From NCBI GenBank assembly GCA_910588945.1, contig CAJUSF010000032.1:10471-74470 (forward strand): a stretch of DNA of 64,000 nucleotides. The letters run 5' to 3'. The translations under genes and the position numbers were made by a program. Below the pieces are notes generated by a model. It did not search any database and was not told where the DNA came from. It worked only from the letters and a program-made list of their open reading frames with translations. Shown here in pieces: positions 1 to 10,200 of this stretch; within the stretch, counting starts at the first letter, position 1, and each line of letters starts with the position of its first letter. Source of the stretch: an uncultured Eggerthellaceae bacterium. GTDB lineage: Bacteria; Actinomycetota; Coriobacteriia; Coriobacteriales; Eggerthellaceae.

Positions 1-1919
1 GTATAATTCTCACGCTTCACTTCCGTAGGCAATGTCGTTGCAACTCCGGAAGTATAGGTGTTCACCTGACCGGCCTCGATTGAGCCGCCATAACAAAGAT
101 AGCTGATGTTAAAGGTCTTCGAAGGATCAGGTGTCGGCGTTCCCTGGTCTGCAAAATATATGGTGAGCGGGTAATCCTGTGTGGTTATGCCATCAGCTGC
201 AGTAACGCCCAGAGTGACCGTGACACCTACGCCCACATTGTCCCAACCGCTCAAAATGCGCCATTCGTAGGTTGCTCCCGGATCGGAAAGGCTGACCTCG
301 GTGTTGCGCTCTAGCACAGCTGCCGATTCCGGCTTCGTTGGAATGGTCACGGTATATCTTGTGCCATCGGTCTGCGCAATAACACCGAAAACCTTCACAA
401 AGCTCACGCGCGTCGAAGTCGAAACCCATTTCGCCCAGAATTCCTTGTCACCTGAATCACTCATCGAGATACTCATAACCTGAGTACCGTCAGCGAAATT
501 CGGATCACTAAACCAACCTGCAAACGCATAGCCCGAACGCACCACATCGGTGGGAAGCTGGGCACCAACGCCTACCTCATAATCAGCAATGATGCCGGAA
601 TTCACCGTGCCACCATTGGTGTTCAGCGTCACCTTATAGCGAACATCTTCTGACGGAGCGTCAAATGGCTTGACCGTTGCTTCCACAGGTTGCGAAGCAA
701 AGTATTTTCCGAAGTAATAGTGAGTTCTGATCTGGTATCTTCCCGGATCAACCTCAATGCTCCGATCGCCGGAAACATCGACGGTTTCCCATTGAGCGGC
801 AGAATCATCTGCATTGCGGATGTCATAGCTGCCATCGCTTTGCAACACGATCTTTCCCTTTGCCCCCGAAGATCCTGGCTGAGAAGTTGATGCAACCACC
901 GGTACGCTGGCACGACGCGGCACTTTAGCCGTGTATTCGGCCATCAAAGTACCCCCGTTAGGATCCGCATATAAGCAAGACACCGTAAATGTGCGATCCC
1001 ATGAAGAGTTGTTCAAATACGCCGTCAAATCGACAGGATTACTCAATTCTTGAGTACTGCTATCGGGGTGCGTTAACACAAGGTCGGTCGAATTGCCCAC
1101 AACATTAAAAGTGAGTCGCTCGTCAGCATAGTCAACAGTCGAAGTTATCGTGCATGGCGGATTAAAGAAGTGGCGAATCTTGAACGAACTTGCTGGCGAA
1201 TCATAATCCCAAACGCTTCCGGAAAATCCGAGTCCACGATAGAAACCGCGCGCAGCCGTATCATTTGCCTGAACATCCGCATCGTAATTGAACGTCTTGA
1301 TGGCGCTTCCGATGAGAGAAGAGGTCTCATTTTCGACAATTTTGTCCGCATTCAGGCCATCCGAGATTCTGATGTCGTAGATAGAGCCAAGAAGCGAATC
1401 GTCTGCAGGAGCGAACGCGTACGTAAAATCGGTGCTGTTCGAAGTCAGCTCACCAAGGATTACGCAATCATGAATACGCGGTGCAGAGACTTCTACGCCT
1501 CCCAAAAATGCAGAATTCGTCGCACCACCTTCCGCATACTCAACAGTCATATTCGTCCACACAAGTACGTTTTGAGCAGAGCCGCCATTCATCTTACCAG
1601 CAAGCATACCGGATTGCTTGCCAGACGTGGTAAAACTGCCAGTAACATGGATGTCCCGCAAGGTTGAACCATCAAGAGTGCCCGCGAATAGACCGCTTTC
1701 GATTCCGCCCCGGTATACAGTAATCATGCCGTTGACGGTAATCTTTTCAAAGGTGGAGCTAGAGTCAACCCCGGTGACCACGCCGCAGAAATCGTGTCCG
1801 GCAATGCTTGCGTCGTCAAACTTCAGATCCTTGAACGTGGAATTATTACTCATGACGGTGAGAATGCAGGCTCTATCGACCTTCTTTCCCTCGCCTGGAT
1901 CATCCTTCAGATTATTATA
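1..1919 (-). pseudogene. Downstream part of frameshifted surface protein (GLUG + InlB B-repeat), runs off left edge
   Basis: An uninterrupted minus-strand reading frame covers this whole stretch and leaves the window at base 1; it has no start of its own at its upstream end. It continues the protein begun at 2515 in another frame. Translation gives GLUG-like units (GLFAGTLDGSTLRDIHVTG, GMLAGKMNGGSAQNVLV), then about 640-430 a Listeria-Bacteroides/InlB B-repeat (YKVTLNTNGGTV...GYAFAGWFSD...EFWAKW), and a second such repeat beginning near 110. Both modules are typical of cell-surface adhesins of Gram-positive gut bacteria. An internal ATG at 1851-1853 could serve as a restart, but the sense of the protein is continuous with the signal-peptide ORF upstream. 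The C-terminal anchor lies outside the window. Pseudogene status depends on whether the frameshift near 1920 is real rather than a sequencing error. Confidence 0.7.
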
Positions 1920-2515
1920 CTTTGGAAGTTAACGCCCTCGATCGTAGCGCCTGAGAGATTCTCAAAGAGGGTATAACCCCAAAGATTTGAGATCGTGTGA
2001 CCATTTCCATACAACTTGCCTGCGAACGTTCCTAAAACGATGCAGGAACTTAATTGGGTATATCCAGAAAAGTCTATGTCCTGAGTGAGTTCGAAAGTGG
2101 CATTGAGATTGTTTGCGATATTTTTGAAATCCTCGATGCCCGCGATCTGAATGGCACCTTCACGGGAAGTACGCTCTGCCGCATACGCATCGGTCCCTGA
2201 ATCGGAGGCATCCGGAGAAAGTGCGTCTTGAGCGGAATCGTTGACCGCTTGAAGAGCGCGACAGGCGAGAAGAAACTCAAGCTCCAAATCGGATGTATTC
2301 GTTTGCTCGGTGGACTGAGCGCTGCCGCTGCCAGCAGATGCTGATGACCCTGCTCCATCTAAAACAACGTCGGATGCAGTTCCGAATCCCCCATCGGATA
2401 CTTGAGAGCTCGTAAAACCCTCGGAACTTGCAAACGCCATCGTCGGAATGCACGCGACCGATAACAACAGACTGATACCGCACGCAATCGCACGCTTCGC
2501 GAACACGCCCTTCAT
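1907..2515 (-). CDS. N-terminal part of secreted surface protein (signal peptide), ends at a frameshift
   Basis: The start is ATG at 2513-2515 behind a good AAGAGGTGG ribosome site; an upstream ATG in the same frame lacks one. The first ~30 residues form a Sec signal peptide: basic start, hydrophobic core ISLLLSVACIPTMAFA, then a Ser/Gly/Thr-rich linker. The following segment (IEDFKNIANNLNATFELTQDIDF..., GKLYGNGHTISNLWGYTLF) is the entry to a GLUG-type beta-helix. The frame stops at 1907 just after GVNFQSIII. One base restored around 1918-1922 would instead read NFQS-YNNLKDDPGEGKK and join the long frame to the left. The natural product is therefore one large exported adhesin-like protein, and this entry is its N-terminal portion. 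Confidence 0.7.
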   Translation of the reverse strand: MKGVFAKRAIACGISLLLSVACIPTMAFASSEGFTSSQVSDGGFGTASDVVLDGAGSSASAGSGSAQSTEQTNTSDLELEFLLACRALQAVNDSAQDALSPDASDSGTDAYAAERTSREGAIQIAGIEDFKNIANNLNATFELTQDIDFSGYTQLSSCIVLGTFAGKLYGNGHTISNLWGYTLFENLSGATIEGVNFQSIII

Positions 2516-2715
2516 CTCAACCACCTCTTGTTTTCCCCAGCAATGAATCAACTTCATTTCCGTCAAAAAATTTTATTATTTCTCAAAGGTGAGACTGCTC
2601 TTTTTGAGGGCGTATACAGGAATTGACACATTTTTTTCACAATCCAGGATAAAAGAGCGGGATGAAAAATCCCATCCCTAGATCAACCTGTTACGTTGCT
2701 CCAAACGGAGATTGT

Positions 2716-2751
2716 TTACACAAAAAGGGGAGACAGTAAGTCTCCCCTTTT
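2716..2751 (-). terminator. Intrinsic terminator of rpoBC
   Basis: A 12-bp perfect stem (2723-2734 with 2740-2751, loop AGTAA) lies 41 bases beyond the rpoC stop and is followed on the minus strand by a T-run. Confidence 0.85.
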
Positions 2752-2791
2752 GCCAGTATTTACAACTATCGAATGCTTATGAAGCTACCGA

Positions 2792-5700
2792 CTACTCGTC
2801 GTCAGACTCCTCATCCGCATCGTCATCCGAGTCGTCCTCGATCACATTGCCCTCAGCATCAGTCATCTTGCCGTCCTCGCCGAGCAAGCCAAATCCCATC
2901 GATCCGACCGAACCCAACAGCGCATCAAGCTCCTCGAGATTGCGCTGATAAGAACGCGGAGGCAAAGTCTCACCAAGCATCTCCTCATCAGATGCATTGA
3001 ACGCCGGCGGCTCGTCTCCGCCGATCAGGATCGTATCATCCGGAGAGAACACCATGTCGAGCAACTGAGACATGTCATCGCTCGATGCACTTAGATCATC
3101 CTCGATCACGTGCAGCAGATCGCGCTCCTCAAGACCGGCCTTGAGCTCCTCAATCGCCTTCACACCGATTCCCTCGATGCGAAGCAGATCCTCCTCAGTG
3201 TGACCGAGCAGATCCACGACCGTCTCGATTCCAGCCTCGGAGAACTTGTTGGCCCAACGCTGGGAAACTCCCAGATCGTCGAAGATATACAGACGTGCCT
3301 GCTCATCGGTAAGATTGTGGCCCGCGCGGCTCTTCGAGAATGCATTCAGATAGCTTCCGTAGCTCATATTCGAGTTGAAGAAGCCATCTCCGTCAAGCGA
3401 CCAATCCTCCGGCTGCGGCAGAAGTTCCTCGATCTCGCGAAGAGCATCCGGTGCGTAATCGGGAAGAACATCGTTGCCAGCCGCCTTGATCGGCGCACCC
3501 TTGTAGGTGAGATCGACATCGCGGTAACGCGGAAGACCTGTACCGGCCGGAATCGGCTTGCCGATGATGACGTTCTCCTTTAGGCCCGCAAGAGTATCGG
3601 TCTTGCCCTCGATCGCAGCATCCGTGAGAACCTTCGTGGTCTCCTGGAACGATGCGGCCGACAGCCAAGAATCGGTAGCAAGGGATGCCTTTGTGATACC
3701 AAGCAAAAGTGGCTGACCCACTGGCGGCTCTTTGCCCTCTTCGATAAGCTCGTTGGCCACACGCTCAAACTCGAAGCGGTTGACCTGGCGTCCTGGCAAA
3801 AGATCGGAATCGCCCGAATCGAGAACCGCGACCTTGCGAAGCATCTGGCGCGCGATGACCTCGATGTGCTTGTCGTTGATATCTACGCCCTGTGAGACAT
3901 AAACACCCTGAACCTGGCTGACGATATAACGAAGCGTGGTATTCGGATCGGTAAGGCGAAGCAGGTCGTGAAGGTTGACCGAGCCCTTTGTGAGCTGCTG
4001 GCCGACCTTGACCTGGCAACCGTCGACGATGCCCGGGATCATGGTCACACGAGGTGACACCACGTACTCGCGGATGTTGCCTTCCTGATCATGAACGGTG
4101 AGAACCTTCGAGTTCTTGTCGCCGCTGATCTGAAGTGTGCCAGAAATCTCTGCGAGCACAGCTTGGCCCTTCGGCTTGCGTGCCTCAAAAAGCTCTTGTA
4201 CACGGGGAAGACCGTGGGTAATATCCTCACCTGCAACGCCGCCTGTATGGAACGTTCTCATCGTAAGCTGCGTGCCAGGCTCGCCGATCGACTGCGCGGC
4301 AATAATACCGACCGCGGTGCCGATATTGACCGGGCGGCCGGTGGCAAGATCCCAGCCATAGCACTTCTGGCAGACACCACGCTCGGCATGACAGGTCATG
4401 ATCGTACGAATCTCGACCTCTTCGATACCTGCAGCGAGCATCTCGTTGATCTGTGCAAGAGAGGTGATGTAGTCGCCTTCATCAAGGATAATCTCGCCGT
4501 TCTTGTCGGCAACAGGATGAAGCAAGCAACGACCGATCAGGTTCTCGTCAGCGTCACCCTTCTCGTTCACCAGCGGATAAGCAACACCCATGTGAGTTCC
4601 GCAGTCGATCTCGCGAACGATAACGTCCTGAGCAACATCAACAAGACGACGGGTAAGGTAGCCCGAGTCAGCAGTACGAAGCGCCGTGTCAGCCAAACCC
4701 TTACGAGCGCCGTGCGTGGAGATGAAGTACTCAAGCACGGACAGACCCTCGCGGAAGTTCGCCTTGATAGGACGGTCGATGATCTCGCCCTTCGGGTCGG
4801 ACATAAGGCCGCGCATGCCGGCAAGCTGACGAATCTGCTTGATATTACCGCGGGCGCCAGAGAACGCCATCATGTAGATCGGGTTGAAGCGGTCGAAGTT
4901 CTCGGCCATCGCATCGCCGACCTCGTCGTTCGCTTCGTTCCAAACCTCGATGATGTCGCGGTGGCGCTCTTCATCGGAGGTAAGGCCGAGCTCGTAGTTC
5001 TCATTGATCTCGGCAACGCGTGCATCGGCCGCTTCAAGAATTTCCTTCTTTTGCGGCGGAATGGTGGCGTCGTATACCGAAACGGTAACGCCTGCGCGAG
5101 TTGCATAGTGGAAGCCAGCATCCTTAAGTCCGTCGAGAATCGGCGGGATCTCGCTCAGGCTGTAGGTGTTGCAAACCTGTTCAACAAGGCGGCTGATCTC
5201 GGTCTTGTTCATCTCGTAGTTGAGATACGGGAAGTCCGGCGGCAGCACATCGTTGAAGATGATACGACCGACCGTAGTCTCGATACGATCGCCAGCCTTG
5301 TGCTCGACATACTCGTTATAAGCGACAGCCTCTTGGCAAGGCACACGGAGGCGAACATGAATCTTCGCTTGAAGATCGAGATCAGCACGAGCATCGTATG
5401 CATTCATAGCATCGTCGATATCAGTGAAGACGCGGCCCTCTCCCGGGAATCCGTCACGTGCAGCGGTCAGGTAGTACAGACCGATGATCATGTCCTGAGT
5501 AGGAACGGTGAGCGGACGGCCGTGAGCCGGCGACTTGATGTTGTTCGAGGACAGCATAAGCACGCGAGCCTCAGCCTGAGCCTCAGCACCGAGCGGCACG
5601 TGAACAGCCATCTGGTCGCCATCGAAGTCAGCGTTGAACGCTGTACACACGAGCGGATGCAGGCGAATAGCCTTACCCTCGACGAGCACCGGCTCAAAGG

Positions 5701-7249
5701 CTTGAATGCCCAGACGGTGAAGCGTTGGTGCGCGGTTCAAAAGCACCGGATGATCGGTGATGACCTCTTCCAGAACGTCCCAAACATAGCTCGCGCCGCG
5801 ATCGACCGCACGCTTAGCAGCCTTGATGTTAGCTGCGTACTCGAGCTCAACGAGACGCTTCATCACAAACGGCTTGAACAGCTCAAGCGCCATTGCAGAC
5901 GGAAGGCCGCACTGGTGAAGCTTCAGCTGCGGACCGACAACGATAACGGAACGGCCAGAATAGTCAACGCGCTTACCGAGAAGGTTCTGACGGAAGCGAC
6001 CCTGCTTGCCCTTGAGCATGTCAGAGATCGACTTCAGCGGACGGTTGCCCGGGCCTGTGACCGGACGACCGCGACGGCCGTTGTCAAACAGGCTGTCGAC
6101 AGCCTCTTGGAGCATGCGCTTCTCGTTGTTCACGATGATCTCAGGTGCACCGAGATCGAGAAGGCGCTTCAGGCGGTTGTTACGGTTAATGACGCGACGA
6201 TAAAGATCGTTCAGATCAGAAGTTGCGAAGCGGCCGCCATCGAGTTGGACCATCGGACGCAGATCCGGCGGGATGACCGGAACGACATCAAGGATCATGT
6301 CGGATGGCTTGTTGTCGGACTTCAGGAACGCATCAACAACCTTGAGACGCTTGATGGCTTTCGCACGCTTTTGGCCTTTACCGCTTGAGATAACCTCCCG
6401 AAGCTCCTCGGCGGTAGCCTCAAGATCGATCGCATCAAGCAGGTCGCGAACGGCCTCGGCACCCATTCCGCCGGTGAAGTAGTCGCGATAGTTCGCGCGC
6501 ATCTCACGATAGAGAGCCTCATCAGAGATAAGCTGCTTTGGCTCGATCTTCATGAACTCGTCAAGAGCATCGGAGCGAAGAGCCTTGCGCTCGTTGAACT
6601 CCTCGTAGATATCGGCGATCTCTTCCTCGACCTCTTCGGGAGAGAGCTTCTCCTCATCATCGTCGAGGTCATCTACAAAATCATCATCCTCCGGCACGTA
6701 GTCGGTGGAAAGACGACGGGTGGCCTCGATCAGACGATCGCGCTCAGCGTCCAGCTCCTCAAGATCGGCCGCGAGCTCATCGCGAAGCTCTTCGGCGTCC
6801 TCTTCGCGACCTTCGCGATCAACACTCGTAATAATAGAGCTTGCGAAATAAAGGACCTTCTCCAACTCCTTCGGCGGAATATCGAGAAGATATCCAAGGC
6901 GAGAAGGAGAGCCCTTGAAGTACCAGATATGAGAGACCGGAGCGGCAAGTTCGATATGGCCCATGCGCTCACGACGGACCTTCGAACGCGTAACCTCGAC
7001 GCCGCACCTCTCGCAAACGATACCCTTGAAACGAACGCGCTTGTATTTGCCGCAGGCACACTCCCAGTCCTTGGTCGGGCCGAAGATCTTCTCGCAATAC
7101 AGGCCGTCTTTCTCCGGCTTGAGCGTACGATAGTTGATGGTCTCAGGCTTTTTCACCTCGCCACGGGACCAGCTGCGCACGTCTTCCGCGCTGGCGAGGG
7201 AAATACGGAGTGCATCGAAATTGCGTACATCGAATTCTGTGTTAGGCAT
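2792..7249 (-). CDS. rpoC: DNA-directed RNA polymerase subunit beta-prime
   Basis: This is the catalytic beta-prime subunit of RNA polymerase, 1485 residues. It has the N-terminal zinc site (Cys64, Cys66, Cys79, Cys82), the absolutely conserved catalytic NADFDGDQMAVH loop near residue 540 that holds the active-site magnesium, and a second Cys cluster near residue 950 (TCHAERGVCQKCYG). It starts 2 bases after rpoB, so the two are co-translated. The protein is longer than a typical beta-prime of ~1300 residues. Besides an acidic insertion near residues 130-220, it has a C-terminal extension. Residues ~1318-1380 of that extension align without gaps to the alpha-subunit C-terminal domain, with R1331, N1334, G1362 and K1364 at the positions of the UP-element-binding residues. 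The tail is very acidic (EDDSDDDADEESDDE). Gene identity is certain; the role of the extension is inference. Confidence 0.98.
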   Translation of the reverse strand: MPNTEFDVRNFDALRISLASAEDVRSWSRGEVKKPETINYRTLKPEKDGLYCEKIFGPTKDWECACGKYKRVRFKGIVCERCGVEVTRSKVRRERMGHIELAAPVSHIWYFKGSPSRLGYLLDIPPKELEKVLYFASSIITSVDREGREEDAEELRDELAADLEELDAERDRLIEATRRLSTDYVPEDDDFVDDLDDDEEKLSPEEVEEEIADIYEEFNERKALRSDALDEFMKIEPKQLISDEALYREMRANYRDYFTGGMGAEAVRDLLDAIDLEATAEELREVISSGKGQKRAKAIKRLKVVDAFLKSDNKPSDMILDVVPVIPPDLRPMVQLDGGRFATSDLNDLYRRVINRNNRLKRLLDLGAPEIIVNNEKRMLQEAVDSLFDNGRRGRPVTGPGNRPLKSISDMLKGKQGRFRQNLLGKRVDYSGRSVIVVGPQLKLHQCGLPSAMALELFKPFVMKRLVELEYAANIKAAKRAVDRGASYVWDVLEEVITDHPVLLNRAPTLHRLGIQAFEPVLVEGKAIRLHPLVCTAFNADFDGDQMAVHVPLGAEAQAEARVLMLSSNNIKSPAHGRPLTVPTQDMIIGLYYLTAARDGFPGEGRVFTDIDDAMNAYDARADLDLQAKIHVRLRVPCQEAVAYNEYVEHKAGDRIETTVGRIIFNDVLPPDFPYLNYEMNKTEISRLVEQVCNTYSLSEIPPILDGLKDAGFHYATRAGVTVSVYDATIPPQKKEILEAADARVAEINENYELGLTSDEERHRDIIEVWNEANDEVGDAMAENFDRFNPIYMMAFSGARGNIKQIRQLAGMRGLMSDPKGEIIDRPIKANFREGLSVLEYFISTHGARKGLADTALRTADSGYLTRRLVDVAQDVIVREIDCGTHMGVAYPLVNEKGDADENLIGRCLLHPVADKNGEIILDEGDYITSLAQINEMLAAGIEEVEIRTIMTCHAERGVCQKCYGWDLATGRPVNIGTAVGIIAAQSIGEPGTQLTMRTFHTGGVAGEDITHGLPRVQELFEARKPKGQAVLAEISGTLQISGDKNSKVLTVHDQEGNIREYVVSPRVTMIPGIVDGCQVKVGQQLTKGSVNLHDLLRLTDPNTTLRYIVSQVQGVYVSQGVDINDKHIEVIARQMLRKVAVLDSGDSDLLPGRQVNRFEFERVANELIEEGKEPPVGQPLLLGITKASLATDSWLSAASFQETTKVLTDAAIEGKTDTLAGLKENVIIGKPIPAGTGLPRYRDVDLTYKGAPIKAAGNDVLPDYAPDALREIEELLPQPEDWSLDGDGFFNSNMSYGSYLNAFSKSRAGHNLTDEQARLYIFDDLGVSQRWANKFSEAGIETVVDLLGHTEEDLLRIEGIGVKAIEELKAGLEERDLLHVIEDDLSASSDDMSQLLDMVFSPDDTILIGGDEPPAFNASDEEMLGETLPPRSYQRNLEELDALLGSVGSMGFGLLGEDGKMTDAEGNVIEDDSDDDADEESDDE

Positions 7250-7251
7250 TC

Positions 7252-10200
7252 TTATTCCTCCTCTCCCCCACCGAGCAAGTCTGCGAGTTCATCGACCACC
7301 TCTTGGGCCGCGCTCCCAACAGGAGCTTTCGCAGACAGGATTTCGGCTGTCTTGTTGTCGTTGTCGCCGATCAGCATATCCTCGGCGTTATCGCGCTCGA
7401 TCGAACCGATAAGTTCGCCAAGCTCAGCTGCAATATCATCGATTGCGCTGGCCTCGCTCTCTTCGGTCTTGCGAGCATCTTCGCTCATAGATTCATAAAT
7501 GGCACGATCCATGTCGCCATCATCGACATCCATATTCGCATCGACCTTGCCGCCGTCGCCTTGAAGCTCGACGTTCAGGCAGAGCGACTTCATCTCCTTC
7601 ACGAGAACCTTGAACGACTCAGGAACCTCCGGAGCCGGGATGTTCTCCCCCTTGACGATCGCCTCGTAGCTCTTGACACGGCCCGAGGTGTCGTCAGACT
7701 TGACGGTCAGGATCTCCTGCAGCACGTTGGATGCACCGTATGCGTAGAGTGCCCAAACCTCCATCTCGCCGAAACGCTGGCCGCCAAACTGGGCCTTGCC
7801 GCCGAGCGGCTGCTGCGTGATAAGCGAGTATGGACCGGTCGAACGCGCGTGGATCTTATCATCGACCATGTGTCCGAGTTTCAGGATGTAGGTCTGGCCA
7901 ACAGTGATCGGCTCGCGGAACTTTTCGCCAGTGCGGCCGTCATAGAGCCATGCCTTACCGGTTGCGGAAAGCTGCGGCACGAACTCGTCGCGGGCCATAT
8001 CGCCGTAGTTCTCGTGGTTGATGTTAATGAGATTGCGGTTCGCCTTCAAGATGGCATCCGAGATCTCCTCCTCGGTGGCACCGTCGAAGACAGGCGTGGA
8101 GACGAACATCGGGCCTTCTACGACTTCGGTGGTCTCCTCGGCATCCGACCAACCCCACTTCGCCGCCCAGCCAAGATGGTTCTCAAGAAGCTGACCGACG
8201 TTCATACGTGAAGGAACGCCAAGCGGATTCAGGATGACATCGATCGGCGTACCATCCGCTAGATAGGGCATATCCTCAACCGGAAGCACGCGAGAGATAA
8301 CGCCCTTGTTACCATGACGGCCGGAAAGTTTGTCGCCCTGCTGAACCTTACGCTTTTGAGCGACATAGACGCGGATAAGCTCGTTGACCTGCGGTGGCAG
8401 ATCGTCGCCCTCATCGCGCGAGAAGCGCAAAACGTCGATTACGCGACCGCCCGCACCGTGTGGAACGCGAAGGGATGTGTCGCGAACCTCATGCGCTTTC
8501 GCACCGAAAATGGCGCGAAGCAGGCGCTCCTCGGAGGTGGGCTCGGTTTCGCCCTTCGGGGTAACCTTACCAACGAGAATGTCGCCTGGGAACACCTCGG
8601 CACCGATGCGAATGATACCGTCAGCATCGAGATCGGTGATCATATCCTCGGAGATGTTCGGGATTTCGCGGGTGATCTCTTCAGTACCAAGCTTGATAGA
8701 ACGGGCATCCACCTCGTACTCGGCGATGTGAACGCTGGTGAGGAGGTCTTCTGCCACAACGCGCTCGGACACGATGATAGCGTCCTCGTAGTTGTAGCCC
8801 TCCCACGGCATGTAGGCGACCATAAGGTTTGCACCAAGTGCCAGCTCGCCGTGATCGCAGCTTGGACCGTCGGCAAGAACATCGCCGACCTCCACTTTGT
8901 CGCCAGGACGTACGATCGGGCGATGGTTGATCGAACCGGACTGGTTCGAACGCTGGAACTTCGGAATCAGGTACTCGTCGTAATCGCCGGACTTCGTCTG
9001 GATAATGATGGTCTGTCCGTCGACATAGTCAACAACGCCGGCGTTCTGTGCGACCAAAATCTCACCGGAGTCAACCGCGATACGGTGCTCAATACCGGTA
9101 CCAACCAGCGGAGCCTGCGGGCGAAGCAGCGGCACAGCCTGGCGCTGCATGTTTGAACCCATGAGTGCGCGGTTTGCGTCGTCATGCTCGAGGAACGGAA
9201 TCAACGCAGTTGCAACTGAGGTCATCTGACGTGGAGAAACATCCATATAGTTGACAAGCATAGGATCGACCTCATCAGGCTCACCAAACTCGCCAGCAGC
9301 GTTTTTCGTACGACAGAGGATCTTCGTCGAGGGGATCCACTCTCCGCTCTCGTCGAACTCGCCGAACTCGCGAGTTTCGGGATCGAACGGATCGTTAGCC
9401 TGTGCGATGATGTAGTTCTCTTCCTCATCTGCCGTAAGATAGTCCACCTCGTCGGTGACCTTTCCGTCAACAACGCGACGATACGGCGACTCGATGAAGC
9501 CGAATTTGTTTACGCGAGCATATGCAGCAAGCGAGCCGATAAGGCCGATGTTCGGACCTTCAGGAGTCTCGATCGGGCACATGCGGCCGTAGTGCGAAGT
9601 ATGAACGTCGCGAACCTCAAATCCTGCACGCTCGCGCGAAAGACCACCAGGGCCGAGTGCGGATAGACGTCGCTTGTGGGTAATACCCGCAGCCGGATTC
9701 ATCTGGTCCATAAACTGCGACAGCTGCGAAGATCCGAAGAACTCTTTGACAGCCGCAACAATCGGGCGGATGTTCACAAGCGTGTTCGGGCTGATTTCCT
9801 CAGCCTCCTGCATGCTCATGCGCTCACGCACCACGCGCTCCATGCGGGAGATACCAATGCGGAACTGGTTCTGGATAAGCTCGCCAACGTTGCGAATGCG
9901 ACGATTGCCGAAGTGGTCGATGTCGTCTGTGGTGAAGCCCTCTTCGCCGGCATGAAGGCCGATGATGTAGCGCATCGTACGGACGATATCGTTATCGGTA
10001 AGGGTGGAAGACTCGTTATTTTCCGGATCTTCGCCGAGTTTCTTGTCCATCTTGTAACGGCCGACCTTTGCAAGATCATAGCGTTGCGGATTGAAGAAAA
10101 GGCCCTCGAGAAGCGTGCGGGCAGAATCAACCGTCGGCGGCTCGCCGGGACGGAAGCGCTTGTAAAGTTCGATCAGCGACTCCTCGCGTGTCGTGGCTGG

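Noticed and set aside
2623..2628. Plus-strand TTGACA as a promoter
   Set aside because: No plus-strand gene or transcription unit follows it; it lies inside the adhesin leader on the other strand.
4091..6388. 765-codon open frame antisense to rpoC
   Set aside because: It mirrors the codon structure of rpoC on the opposite strand, has no ribosome site, and its translation shows no domain. A shadow of a GC-periodic conserved gene.
7303..9156. Two long plus-strand frames antisense to rpoB
   Set aside because: Same shadow effect; no start signal and no recognisable protein.
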